Assembly: GCA_016716265.1 (NCBI GenBank)
Contig: JADJWQ010000006.1
Coordinates: forward strand, 1,302,001-1,366,000
Reading direction: 5' to 3'
Origin: Planctomycetota bacterium
GTDB taxonomy: Bacteria; Planctomycetota; UBA1135; UBA2386
DNA length: 64,000 nt
The notes under the pieces are model-generated. The model worked only from the letters and a program-made list of their open reading frames with translations, was not told where the DNA came from and searched no databases. The translations under genes and the position numbers were made by a program. Shown piece after piece: positions 7,807 to 16,656 of the stretch (positions within the stretch are counted from its first letter, which is position 1; each line of letters opens with the position of its first letter).

Positions 7807-10056
7807 TCACTGCGCCGAGATGGGCACCGACACGTCCTCGAAGATGGTCACCCGGTCGGTCTCGAAGCTGCCCACGACCAGGTCGGGCCGCGCCGTGCCG
7901 GCGACGTCGGCGAGCACGGCCGAAGCCGCCCCGTAGACGCCCGGGAACACGAGCGTCTGGCGCGCGCCGCCGCCACCGTCGCCGAGCACGAGTCGGAAGT
8001 CGGTGCGCGTCAGCGACATGATCAGCACGTCGAGGCGGCGATCGCCGTCGAAGTCGTCGACCAGCAGCGGACCCGGTCGGCGACCGGTCGCGAACGACTC
8101 GGTGCGGAACCCACCCTGCGTGAGCGACAGCAGGGCCTGCACCTCGTCGATCGCGGAGCACACGACGAGCAGGTCGTCGCGGCCATTGGCGTCGAGGTCG
8201 GCGCTGCGCAGGTAGGTCGGCGCCGCGCCGACCGGCAGGTCGATGCGCGACGTCAGGCCGCCGGTCGAGTCCGGGTCGAGGATGCTGATCGCGGCGACCT
8301 CGGTCCGCGAGACCGCGACCTCCGGGTCACCATCGCCGTCGACGTCCGTGATCGCGAGGCCCAGCGGCCCGCCGTCCACGGCGTTCCGCACCGGCGCGCC
8401 GAACTCGAACGGGCCGCCGGACGAGCCCGGCAGCACGAGGACTTCCTGGCCGCGCAGCACGGTCGCGACGAGGTCGAGGATGCCGTCGCCGGTCACGTCG
8501 GCCGCGACGACGCTCGCGACCTGGTCGCCGGTCGCGAGCCAGATCGAACGGTTCGCCGGCACCAGCTCGAAGGACGGCTGCCCGGGCGCACTGCGGTTGC
8601 GCAGCAGGCGCAGACCGCCCGCCTGCGCGAGCAACACCTCCGGCAGACCATCGTCGTCGAGGTCCGCGGTGGCGAGGCTGACGACCGCGTCGGCGACGTC
8701 GAGCTGGAAGCGCTCGACCAGCGTCGAGCCGTCCGGGCTGCGCTCGAGCAGAGCGAGGCCGTGACTCTCGCTGCCACCCGCGAGCACGTCCGCGCGGCCG
8801 TCGCCGTCGAAGTCCGCGCTCGTGATCATCTCGGGCGTCGGCACCGAGGTGTCGACCGTCCGCGCGCCGCGCAGCCCGCGGTCGGTCTGCACGTAGACGT
8901 TGATGCGATCGATGCCGCTCGGCACGACCACGAGATCCGGGCGAGCGTCGCCGGCGACGTCGGCGACGAGCGGTCGATACGGGAAGCCGGTCGACGGGAA
9001 CTGCGTCTCGGTCCGCGACAAGCCAGTCGCGGAGCCGTCGAACACGCTGACCGAATTGCGGCCGAGCACGCAGACCGCCAGGTCGAGGAAGCCGTCACCG
9101 TTGGCGTCGTCGATCGTGCTGCGCGCCGGCCGTCCGCTGACGTCGAACGAGTCCTCGACATAGAGGCCCTTGTCGACGCCGATGACCGAGATCGTCTCGT
9201 CACCGAAGTTCGACACGACCGCCTCGGGAGAGCCGTCGCCATCGATGTCGCCGACCGACAACGCGACCGGCGTGCTGCCGACGTCGACCATGGCGACCGA
9301 GCCGCTCGGCCCGAGATCGGGGCCGAAGCGGACCACGACGCGGTTGGCGTCGGTGTCGCACAACAGCACGTCCTGCTCGCCGTCTTCGTTGATGTCCGCC
9401 ACGGTCAGTCCTGCGACGCGCGTGCCGCGCGGCACGGTGAGCGACGACGGTTCCCCGAACGTCGCATCGCCGAGGCCCGGGAACAGCAGCACGTCCGAGC
9501 GCGACAGGTGTGCGACGAGCAGGTCCGGGCGGCCGTCGCCGGTGAAGTCACCCACCGCGACTTCGACCGCGAGCATCTCGATGTCGAGCTCCTGGCTCTG
9601 CGTGAAGCTGCCGGCCCCGTCGTTGCGGAAGACGGTCGCGCGATTCGTCTCGGCACTGACCAACGCGACGTCGACCGCGCCGTCGTCGTTCAGATCCCGG
9701 GCGACGATCGCCAGCGGAGCGCCGGACACCGGATACGAGCCGCCCTCCGTGTAGGCACCGGTGCCGTCGCCGAGCAGCACGGCCATTCCACCGGCGAGGT
9801 CGGCGACCAGCAGGTCGATGTCGCCGTCGGCATCGACGTCGCGCGCGACGACGTCGACCGACTGCCGGGCGCCGATCGACAGCTCGTCGCGGACCCAGTA
9901 GCGCGGAACTCGGACCGGCGCGACGCCGCCGGGGCGCTCGGAGGAGTGGTCGGCACAGCCGGCCAGCAGCGAAGCGAGGAGAGGAGCGACACCGAGCGCG
10001 GCGGAGAAGCGACCGTCGCGCGACCCGGACCGGGCCTTCTTGGATTGGCTGAACAT
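7807..10056 (-). CDS. FG-GAP/VCBS repeat lipoprotein
   Basis: A 749-residue protein with a lipoprotein signal: basic N-terminus, hydrophobic stretch and lipobox LLAGC with Cys34. The rest is a run of about a dozen FG-GAP/VCBS repeats. Each carries a calcium-loop signature such as ARDVDADGDIDLLVADL, GDFTGDGRPDLLVAHL, ADFDGDGRADVLAGG or DDFDGDRRLDVLIMSL. These repeats fold into seven-bladed propellers, so this protein probably contains two. Such lipoproteins are frequent and diverse on planctomycete cell surfaces; ligands are mostly unknown. The gene is divergent from the beta-barrel candidate at 10246. Confidence 0.9.
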   Translation of the reverse strand: MFSQSKKARSGSRDGRFSAALGVAPLLASLLAGCADHSSERPGGVAPVRVPRYWVRDELSIGARQSVDVVARDVDADGDIDLLVADLAGGMAVLLGDGTGAYTEGGSYPVSGAPLAIVARDLNDDGAVDVALVSAETNRATVFRNDGAGSFTQSQELDIEMLAVEVAVGDFTGDGRPDLLVAHLSRSDVLLFPGLGDATFGEPSSLTVPRGTRVAGLTVADINEDGEQDVLLCDTDANRVVVRFGPDLGPSGSVAMVDVGSTPVALSVGDIDGDGSPEAVVSNFGDETISVIGVDKGLYVEDSFDVSGRPARSTIDDANGDGFLDLAVCVLGRNSVSVFDGSATGLSRTETQFPSTGFPYRPLVADVAGDARPDLVVVPSGIDRINVYVQTDRGLRGARTVDTSVPTPEMITSADFDGDGRADVLAGGSESHGLALLERSPDGSTLVERFQLDVADAVVSLATADLDDDGLPEVLLAQAGGLRLLRNRSAPGQPSFELVPANRSIWLATGDQVASVVAADVTGDGILDLVATVLRGQEVLVLPGSSGGPFEFGAPVRNAVDGGPLGLAITDVDGDGDPEVAVSRTEVAAISILDPDSTGGLTSRIDLPVGAAPTYLRSADLDANGRDDLLVVCSAIDEVQALLSLTQGGFRTESFATGRRPGPLLVDDFDGDRRLDVLIMSLTRTDFRLVLGDGGGGARQTLVFPGVYGAASAVLADVAGTARPDLVVGSFETDRVTIFEDVSVPISAQ

Positions 10057-10144
10057 GGGGGCCGTCGAGACGGGTGAGACCGGGAGAGCAGACTCCCACG
10101 AGTCTATCCGCAGCGGCCCCCATCACAGGGCCCCCCCTGAGTCT

Positions 10145-10174
10145 TCCGCAGCGCCGAGACAGGAGCGCTGCGGA
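10145..10174. promoter_or_regulatory. Perfect inverted repeat in a divergent promoter region
   Basis: tccgcagcgc at 10145-10154 and gcgctgcgga at 10165-10174 form a perfect ten-base inverted repeat around a ten-base spacer. It lies in the 189-base region between two divergent genes, 89 bases upstream of the FG-GAP gene start and 72 bases upstream of the beta-barrel gene start. The position fits a shared operator; a transcript hairpin is an alternative. Confidence 0.4.
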
Positions 10175-10245
10175 CAGCCGCACCCGGATCCGATACGCTC
10201 GGTGCCAACGCGGCCCTCTCTCCTCCCGCCGGCGGACCCCGACCG

Positions 10246-11025
10246 ATGAATCGCATTCTCGCCTCGTGTGTCGTCTCGTGTGCCGTCCCACTGCTGCTGC
10301 TGCCTAGCGGCTGCCACATCGCGGGCGGCGCCGCGCAGGTCGCGTTCATGAGCAGCGCGGTCGACGGCACCGCGGCCGTCGACACCGAGGCGGGCGGTGC
10401 GAACCTGGGCGACCGCCAGAACCGGCTCGACGACGATCTGCGCGTCGGTGGGCCGGTCGGCGCGCCGCTGCTGTCGGGTTGGGTCGCGACCGACATCGGC
10501 CGCTTCGGTCTGTCGACGTTCTGGTTCGACGAGTCGGGGAACGGCACGCTGTCGCAGCCGTACGGCGACCTCCCCGCCGGCACGCCGGTGAACACCTCGC
10601 TCGAGGTCTGGAACCTCAAGCCGTATTGGGTCTACGACGTCGTCGACACCGACATCTTGCGCCTCGCGCCGGGCGTCGCCGTCGACATCACCAGCGTGTC
10701 GACCGACGTGCGCGGCGCCAACGGGGGCCGGGAGAGCACCGACATCCTCGCGCCGATCCCGATGCCGTTCGTCGACGGTGAGCTGAAGCTCGGCCCGGCG
10801 CGGCTCGGCGCGCAGCTGGGCGGCATGTATGCGCGCATCAACGACGGCGGCGGTCTCTACTGGGACTTCGAGACGCGGCTGGGCGTGCAGATCGAGAAGC
10901 GGGTCGACCTGTTCCTCGGCTTCCGCCACATCTCGCTGAACGTCGACGGCACGGCCGACGGACGACTCGCGGACAGCGACTTCGACTTGAACGGCTGGTT
11001 CGTCGGCGGCGGCGTGGTGTTCTGA
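10246..11025 (+). CDS. Outer-membrane beta-barrel candidate
   Basis: A 259-residue exported protein. The N-terminus is a signal sequence ending in PSGCHIAGG, where Cys23 could be lipidated, although the lipobox is imperfect (Pro at -3). The body shows alternating hydrophobic and polar residues in strand-sized blocks, for example GELKLGPARLGAQLGGMY, YWDFETRLGVQIEKRVDLFL and GFRHISLNV. It ends in WFVGGGVVF, an aromatic C-terminal residue as found on outer-membrane barrels recognised by BamA. No enzymatic motif is visible. The topology is an inference from pattern; transport or structural roles are both possible. Confidence 0.65.
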   Translation: MNRILASCVVSCAVPLLLLPSGCHIAGGAAQVAFMSSAVDGTAAVDTEAGGANLGDRQNRLDDDLRVGGPVGAPLLSGWVATDIGRFGLSTFWFDESGNGTLSQPYGDLPAGTPVNTSLEVWNLKPYWVYDVVDTDILRLAPGVAVDITSVSTDVRGANGGRESTDILAPIPMPFVDGELKLGPARLGAQLGGMYARINDGGGLYWDFETRLGVQIEKRVDLFLGFRHISLNVDGTADGRLADSDFDLNGWFVGGGVVF

Positions 11026-11340
11026 GTCGCACCCGCCCGGCGCGCAGGAGGCGGGCGGCGATCCTGAGCTCTCGCAGCACGGACCGTCCGCAGGCGCTCC
11101 GACGGTCGCACCCTCGTCGCCCCTGGGGCGGTCCTGGACGGATCCACGACTCGGGCCAGGCGGCCAGGCGCCTGCGGACCAGGGAGCTACCGAACCGGTC
11201 CGCTACCGGACCGTTCGCTTCCGAACCAGGGATGTCCACGGCTGGTCGCCGCGGCGCGGTCGGGCCAAGCTCGGGCGCGAGCCTGCGACGACGCGAAGCT
11301 CGTCGCAGCGGCACGTCGTCGCCCCCCAAGGAGTCCTCGC
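11026..11340. other. Intergenic region upstream of the M74 peptidase gene
   Basis: 315 bases without a recognised gene. It begins with a hairpin (cccgcc at 11032-11037, ggcggg at 11050-11055) that could terminate the preceding gene. In the middle lie three near-repeats that start gctaccg or gcttccg at 11186, 11202 and 11217. It ends with a good ribosome site, aaggag, 7 bases before the ATG at 11341. Confidence 0.5.
11186..11227 (+). repeat. Three short direct repeats, 15-16 base period
   Basis: The units are gctaccgaacc (from 11186), gctaccggacc (from 11202) and gcttccgaacc (from 11217). Within them cggtccg (11196-11202) and cggaccg (11207-11213) also form a hairpin. They lie about 115 bases upstream of the peptidase start, where a regulator or a leader structure could act. 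Confidence 0.4.
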
Positions 11341-12165
11341 ATGCCAGGATCCCGTTGCCCGGGAGCTCTCGATCCGGGTGACTCGCTCGCGGCGTGGACC
11401 GATCCGAGTGATCGGCCGAACCCGACGAGCTGGCACTTCGAGCAATGCCTTCCGCTCGGGACCGGCCCGACGCCGGCCTCCCGGATCAGGGCCAGGGTGC
11501 CGACGCCCGTGCCGGATTTCGGGGCGCTGCCGATACCCTCCGGCCGGTCTGCGGGTGACGACACGAGATACCGGCGTCCTTCGTTGTACTACACGCTGCC
11601 CGGCATGCCCGGCATCGTTCCGATGCGGCCGTCGCGCCACGAGCAATGGCGCTGGGGCAAGCAGCACACCATCGAGTTCCTCATCCGTCTGACCCTGTAT
11701 TGGGTCGCGTACAGCTGGTTCCGGGAAGTGGAGGAGCCGGACTTCAGCTTCGCAGCGATTCCGCTCGACGACATCAGCCCGCTCGGCGGAGCCGACCCGA
11801 GCCAATCCGGATACGGCCACCGCTCGCACCGCTGCGGCCGCGATGTCGACATCTACAACATCCGCACCGACCGCGACGTCTCGCGCGGAGCCTCGACGGA
11901 CTACTCGCTGTCACCCGACTATGACCGGGAGCTGAACGTGCAGCTCGGGGTCGCCATCGTGACGGCTGCCGGGACCGACCTGGTCCTGGTGATACACAAC
12001 GACCCGGCGGTCCAGAGCGCAATGACCCGACGCGCCGAGGCGATGGGGCTCACGGGTGCGATGTTCCTTCGCGACAACCAGGAGATCACCGAGCCGGGCG
12101 CCTTCCACTCCCACGACAACCACTTCCACGTCCGGCTCGTCGCGAACGACCCGCAGCCCTGCTGA
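11341..12165 (+). CDS. M74-family (MepA-like) murein endopeptidase homologue
   Basis: A 274-residue protein with the two zinc-site motifs of the penicillin-insensitive murein endopeptidase (M74) family. These are GHRSHRCGRDVDI (His160, His163, Asp170) and HDNHFHVRL (His261, His263). Enzymes of this family cut the D-Ala-mDAP cross-links of peptidoglycan. The start is backed by aaggag seven bases upstream. Unlike E. coli MepA it has no visible signal peptide; the first 75 residues are Pro/Gly-rich and look disordered. Export by another route or use inside the cell is therefore open. Between the motifs is an insert with a hydrophobic helix (EFLIRLTLYWVAYSWF). A 15-base tandem repeat begins 12 bases after the stop. 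Confidence 0.8.
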   Translation: MPGSRCPGALDPGDSLAAWTDPSDRPNPTSWHFEQCLPLGTGPTPASRIRARVPTPVPDFGALPIPSGRSAGDDTRYRRPSLYYTLPGMPGIVPMRPSRHEQWRWGKQHTIEFLIRLTLYWVAYSWFREVEEPDFSFAAIPLDDISPLGGADPSQSGYGHRSHRCGRDVDIYNIRTDRDVSRGASTDYSLSPDYDRELNVQLGVAIVTAAGTDLVLVIHNDPAVQSAMTRRAEAMGLTGAMFLRDNQEITEPGAFHSHDNHFHVRLVANDPQPC

Positions 12166-12176
12166 TGGCCGTGTCG

Positions 12177-12236
12177 GCTGGGGTCTCCGGTGCTGGGGTC
12201 TCCGGTGCTGGGGCCTCCGGTGCTGGGGCCTCCGGT
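12177..12236 (+). repeat. 15-bp tandem repeat, four copies
   Basis: Four head-to-tail copies of gctggggtctccggt; copies three and four carry c in place of t in the middle (ggggcctccgg). They fill most of the gap between the converging M74 gene (stop at 12165) and glycosyltransferase gene (stop at 12236). The last base of the array is the first base of the glycosyltransferase stop triplet, so the array abuts that coding sequence. Confidence 0.9.
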
Positions 12237-13807
12237 CACCGCACGGGACGCTTCAGCGTGACGAGCCACGCCTCGCGGATGCAGACCTGCCGGTCGCCGA
12301 CGAGCACCGGGATCTCGAGCTGGGGCAGCCGCTCGCGGGGGAACGGAGCCAGGAACCCGGCGAGGCCCGGCGGGTCCGCGAGCGGACCGCTGGGCTCGTC
12401 GCTGCGCAGCCACAGGTAGCGCGCGCCGACCTCGTCGCCGAGCCCGGCCAATGCGGGCGTCAACACCTGCGGGTCGCGGACCGGAGGCGCCAGCACGTAG
12501 TCGCCCTCGACGTAGTAGCCGAACCACGCGAAGCCGTGGGCGACGAAGTAGGGGCCATCGCCGTGGCCGTCGCGAGCACCCTGCGCGGCGGTCAGCACGG
12601 CGCCCACCGCACAGTAGTAGTCGGTGCACGAGCGCTGGATGGTCCGCGCGCTCTGCACGGCGAGCCCGACGACCAATGCGAGACCGACGGCTGCCGCGCG
12701 CAGCCCGCCGGGCCGCAGCCGGCACAGTCCGCCGACCGCTTCGGCGGCGCGCGCTGCGGCCCACGCCGACAGCGCCGCCGCCGGCGTGTAGTCCATCGTG
12801 TGCGTCAGCGAGTGGTCGGGGATCAACAGCGGCGTCAGCACCGCCGCGACCAGCAGCGAGCCGGCGAGCCGCGCCGACGCAGCGAAGACGAGCGGCAGGC
12901 CGACGGCCGCGGCGGCGAGCATCGGCCAGCCGTAGCTGATCCGCAGCTGGTGGACGATCGCGTCGAGCCACGTCGACAGATCGGCGCGCACCGACAGGAA
13001 CGTCTGGGTCAGCGCGCCGACGGAGTGGTCGATCTGCATCGCGGCGGCGGCCGGCACCGCGGCGCGAGCGTGGGCGCGCCACGCGAGGATCGCCGCCAGC
13101 GACACGACCGACACGATCGCCGGCCAGACCAGCGGACGCAGGGTGCCTCGCCAGCCGCGCTGGAGCGACATCGGGACGAGCGCCGCGCAGAACACGACGT
13201 AGAACCAGTCGATCCAGGGTCCGACGAACGCCATCGCGGCGACCAGCACCGTGGCTCCACGCGGCACCGCCCGCCCCTCACGCATCGCCTCGCAGCGCGC
13301 GCGGTGGCCGAGCAGCATCCACAGGCCGAGCGCGAGGGTGACCGGCTCGTAGTTGAGCTGGCTGTAGAACGCGAGGTTCGGCGCGAGCACGACGAGCAGG
13401 CCGGCGAGCGTCGCGACCGCTCCGCCGTGCACCCGCCACAGGAGCGGCAGCATCGCGATCCCCGCTGCGATCGCGCCGAGCACCGTGGTCAGCCGGAGCT
13501 GCCATTCGGCCGTGCCGAACAATGCGTACAGCCAGCTCAGGCCCGGCGGGTGCGTCATGTAGGCGATCGTCGTGGTCGGGTCGTCGACGACCGTCACCCC
13601 GATCGGTGCACCATGCAGCCCGAGGAAGCCGAACTTCTCGTAGTTGCGCAGGAACACGCCGAAGTAGTTGCCGCCTGCCTGCTCCCCGAAACCGAACGGC
13701 CGGCCGAGCCACGGCAGGTGCAGCGCGAGGCCGGCCGCGAGCACGGTGAGCACGGCCAGCGCGAGGCCGGCCCGGGGACGCTGTTCCATCGCGGGTGCCG
13801 CGGTCAT
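12236..13807 (-). CDS. GT39-like integral membrane glycosyltransferase
   Basis: A 523-residue polytopic protein with about ten hydrophobic helices, of the ArnT/PMT-like fold (glycosyltransferase family 39 and relatives). It would move a sugar from a polyprenyl-phosphate donor on the outer face of the inner membrane. The N-terminal loop after the first helix has RPFGFGEQAGGNYFG followed by THPPGLSWLYALFG, the periplasmic first-loop pattern of this group. The usual acidic catalytic pair is not plain; the Glu of GFGEQ is a candidate. The start is MTAAPAMEQRPRAGLAL; a second ATG six codons in is possible. The upstream in-frame extension is Arg-rich noise antisense to nothing useful. The gene lies 71 bases downstream of the VWA gene, same strand. 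Confidence 0.75.
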   Translation of the reverse strand: MTAAPAMEQRPRAGLALAVLTVLAAGLALHLPWLGRPFGFGEQAGGNYFGVFLRNYEKFGFLGLHGAPIGVTVVDDPTTTIAYMTHPPGLSWLYALFGTAEWQLRLTTVLGAIAAGIAMLPLLWRVHGGAVATLAGLLVVLAPNLAFYSQLNYEPVTLALGLWMLLGHRARCEAMREGRAVPRGATVLVAAMAFVGPWIDWFYVVFCAALVPMSLQRGWRGTLRPLVWPAIVSVVSLAAILAWRAHARAAVPAAAAMQIDHSVGALTQTFLSVRADLSTWLDAIVHQLRISYGWPMLAAAAVGLPLVFAASARLAGSLLVAAVLTPLLIPDHSLTHTMDYTPAAALSAWAAARAAEAVGGLCRLRPGGLRAAAVGLALVVGLAVQSARTIQRSCTDYYCAVGAVLTAAQGARDGHGDGPYFVAHGFAWFGYYVEGDYVLAPPVRDPQVLTPALAGLGDEVGARYLWLRSDEPSGPLADPPGLAGFLAPFPRERLPQLEIPVLVGDRQVCIREAWLVTLKRPVR

Positions 13808-13878
13808 GCAGGCCGCAGCAGACGCCGCGCGCGACCGCCGCGCCACTCCCGAGCGCGATCCGCGGTCCGGATCCTGGC

Positions 13879-16656
13879 TCAGCGGCGCCGGTCGGCGCGC
13901 TGCCGGGCCCGCTCGAGCACCGAGCCGAGGCGGTCGGAGCGCGGCGGTGGCGGTTCGTCCGCAGCGGGCTCCGCCGGGGTCGGAGCGGGGCCACGACCGT
14001 CCTGCCCGATGTCGCGGGCCGCGACTGCCGCCGCGGCGACCGGTGCGGAGGGCGCAGCGGGCGCGCGCGCGGTTCGCGGAGGACGGAGCGCGCGCAGCCA
14101 CGCGCGCGGCAACCGCAGGTCGAGCCGACGCACGGCGATCTCCGCCAGCACGAGCGCGAGGGCGAGCCACGCGAGCCACGGCGCCAGCGGCTCCACCCCG
14201 GTGCTGTCCCGCCGCCCGCTGAACCACTCGGCCGCCGGCGGATCGAGGCGCCCGCCGGTCAGCGCGGCCAGCTCCGCGAGCAGCCGCTCGCCGTCGCGCG
14301 GGTCGGTGCGCGGCTCGAATTCCGGCGAGTAGGGCAGCACGACCGGCGGCAGGACGAGGGCGCGGTCGGCGCCGACCGCGACCGCCGCGCGCACGACGGC
14401 GGCGTCGGCGAGCGGCACGCGCGCCTCGAGGCGGCGCGCGTCGACGCGCTGCAGCACGAGCGGGCTCGCGTCGGCGTCGTCGCCCGCCCGCACGAACGCG
14501 CGCAGCGCGCCGAGCCGGTCCTCGTGGCCCGCGGCGACCTCGACGGCGAGCACCGCCTCGTGACCCTCGCGGCGGAATTCGGCCCAGACGTCGGATTCCG
14601 CGCGGCTGCCGCCGAGCCAGCGCAGCAACGTCGCGAACAGGTCGCCGTAGCCGGCCCAGCCAGCGAGCGGGCCCGCGTAGCGACCGTCGACCTCACCGAG
14701 GAACGCCGCCGCCCGCCCGAGGCCGCGCTGCCAGAACGACAACAGCGGCGCCTGCACGTCGTCGAGCGTCTGCAATGCGACGGTCGCGCCGCCGCGCAGG
14801 TAGGCGATCGAGTAGCCACCGACGCCGGGGAACTCGCGCAGGTCGACCTCGCCGAGCGCGATCGCGTCGGGCAATGCGCGCGCGGCGATCGGCTGACGCA
14901 CGAACGACGAGCGCGCGATCTGCAGCGTCTCCTGCGCGAACACCCGCGGCAGGTGGCTGACCTCTCGGACGAACTTGCAGCGCCCGCCCCCGAGGCGCGC
15001 GAGGTCGAGCAGGAACGCCGCATCGCTGTCGGACGCGTCGCCGAGCGCGATGACGGACAGCGTGATGCCGGCGGCGCGCAGCTTCGGCACCAGGTCCGCG
15101 TAGCTCCCCGGTTCCTCGGCGTCGGCGGCGTCCGCGAACAGCACCATGTGCCGCGTCGAGTGATCGGTCGTGGCGAGCTGATTGGCCATCGCCTGCAGCG
15201 CCGTGAACACGAAGATCCCGCCGCCGCCGGACTCGATGCGCCGCACGCGGTCGACGATCGACTCGCGGTCGGTGACCGGCGCCATCGGCACGACGACGTG
15301 CGCCGTCGAGTCGACCGCGATCACGGCGCACGAGTCGATCGGCCCGAGCATCTCGAGCGCCGCGATGGTGCCGAGGTTGGCGAGGTCCATCTTCGTGCGG
15401 CCGGGCCCCGCCGACGCGGCCATCGAGCCCGAGCGGTCGAGCGCGATCGCCATGCCGAGCCCGAAGCGGCGCTGCTCCTGACGGATCTCCATCGACACCG
15501 GCAGGACGTCCTCGATGCGCGAGCGCAGGTAGCCGCCGAGGCCGAACGACGCCGGGCCGCCGGTCATCAGCAGGCCGCCGCCGAGGTCCTCGACCCAGGT
15601 CGCGAGCGTCTCCGCCGCGCGCGGCGGCAGATCGTCGAGCGGCACGTCCTCGAGCACCACGGCGCGGAAGCCGTCGAGCGCGTCGAGGTCGAGCGGCGCG
15701 ATCGCCGGCGCCGTCACGACGACGTCGACGCCGGCCCGCTCGAGCGCGCCGGCGAGGAGCCCGCGCCTGCCCTCGGGCGACACCAGCAACGCGCGCTCGG
15801 CCCCGACCGCGCGCACCACGGAATCCGCGCGGTCGTTCTCCGGCACGCGGTCGCCACCGGAGTCGATCTCGACGCGGTAGCGGTGCACGCCGGGCGTCGC
15901 GAGCCGGTCGCGGAACACGACGCGGTTGACGCCCGCCTCCAGTGCGCGGGTCGCCGACGCGATCAACTCGCCGTCGCGGTACAGCCGCAACGGCACCTCG
16001 CGCGCCGTCTCGCTGCGGATCCACGCCGAGTAGCGGAACGGCTCGCCGACGCCGATCTCGCCCGGCATCGCGAGTTCCTCGATCGCGACGTCGGCGGTGC
16101 CGGCGCGCCGCGTGACGACCGCATCGAGGCGCACGCCGCGCCGCAGCGCCGCACGCGCGGCGTCGAGCGGCCGTCCGCCGGTGCTCTCACCATCGCTGAC
16201 GACGACCAGCGAGCCGCGCCGCGCCGGTGGGATCAACGCGAGCGCGGCATCGAGCGCGGCGCCGAGGTCGGTCGCGTCGCGGCCCGGCTCGCGCGCGGGG
16301 CGGAGACCGCGGACGTCGCCGGCGGCGGTCGGCGGCAGCGCGAGGACCGGCTCGCGGCCGAACGTCACCACCGCCACCCGGTCGCCATCGCGCGCCGTTC
16401 CACTCGCCTGCTGCAGGACCTCCTGCGCGCGGTCCGCGGCGGTCGCGCCGACCGACCGCGACCGGTCGACGACCAGCACCAGGTCGCGCCCCGCCGTGCC
16501 GGTCGACGCGTACGGCTCCGCCAGTAGCGCCAGCACCGACAGCAGCGCGAGCCCACGCAGCGCCGCGACCGTCGGCCGCACCGCGAACCGCCGCGTGAGC
16601 AACGGCAAGAGCGGAAGCGCGAGCAGGAACGCCTCCGGGCGCACGAACTCGATCAC
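13879..16656 (-). CDS. Membrane protein with two VWA domains and a GATase-like core
   Basis: A 925-residue protein starting at GTG (VIEFVRPEAFLLALPLLPLL). The N-terminus has two close hydrophobic helices as in BatA-type proteins. The first VWA domain has a MIDAS-like DRSRS at residues 64-68. A central class-I GATase-like region contains VLEDVPLDDLPPRAAE and GLLMTGGPASFGLGGY. The second VWA domain has an intact DRSGSM at residue 407. One transmembrane helix follows near residue 830 (PWLAWLALALVLAEIAV), and the tail is Pro/Ala-rich. Such proteins usually lie beside MoxR, DUF58 and BatA genes, and that set is found 2 kb upstream here. VWA domains with MIDAS bind metal and mediate protein contacts; the function of this fusion is not established. 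Confidence 0.85.
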   Translation of the reverse strand: MIEFVRPEAFLLALPLLPLLTRRFAVRPTVAALRGLALLSVLALLAEPYASTGTAGRDLVLVVDRSRSVGATAADRAQEVLQQASGTARDGDRVAVVTFGREPVLALPPTAAGDVRGLRPAREPGRDATDLGAALDAALALIPPARRGSLVVVSDGESTGGRPLDAARAALRRGVRLDAVVTRRAGTADVAIEELAMPGEIGVGEPFRYSAWIRSETAREVPLRLYRDGELIASATRALEAGVNRVVFRDRLATPGVHRYRVEIDSGGDRVPENDRADSVVRAVGAERALLVSPEGRRGLLAGALERAGVDVVVTAPAIAPLDLDALDGFRAVVLEDVPLDDLPPRAAETLATWVEDLGGGLLMTGGPASFGLGGYLRSRIEDVLPVSMEIRQEQRRFGLGMAIALDRSGSMAASAGPGRTKMDLANLGTIAALEMLGPIDSCAVIAVDSTAHVVVPMAPVTDRESIVDRVRRIESGGGGIFVFTALQAMANQLATTDHSTRHMVLFADAADAEEPGSYADLVPKLRAAGITLSVIALGDASDSDAAFLLDLARLGGGRCKFVREVSHLPRVFAQETLQIARSSFVRQPIAARALPDAIALGEVDLREFPGVGGYSIAYLRGGATVALQTLDDVQAPLLSFWQRGLGRAAAFLGEVDGRYAGPLAGWAGYGDLFATLLRWLGGSRAESDVWAEFRREGHEAVLAVEVAAGHEDRLGALRAFVRAGDDADASPLVLQRVDARRLEARVPLADAAVVRAAVAVGADRALVLPPVVLPYSPEFEPRTDPRDGERLLAELAALTGGRLDPPAAEWFSGRRDSTGVEPLAPWLAWLALALVLAEIAVRRLDLRLPRAWLRALRPPRTARAPAAPSAPVAAAAVAARDIGQDGRGPAPTPAEPAADEPPPPRSDRLGSVLERARQRADRRR

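Noticed and set aside
7495..10077. Plus-strand frame of 860 codons
   Set aside because: It is the antisense of the FG-GAP gene and reads as Val-Asp-Arg rich repeats that mirror the calcium loops.
13795..16527. Plus-strand frame of 910 codons
   Set aside because: It is antisense to the double-VWA gene, which has a clear MIDAS motif and membrane helices.
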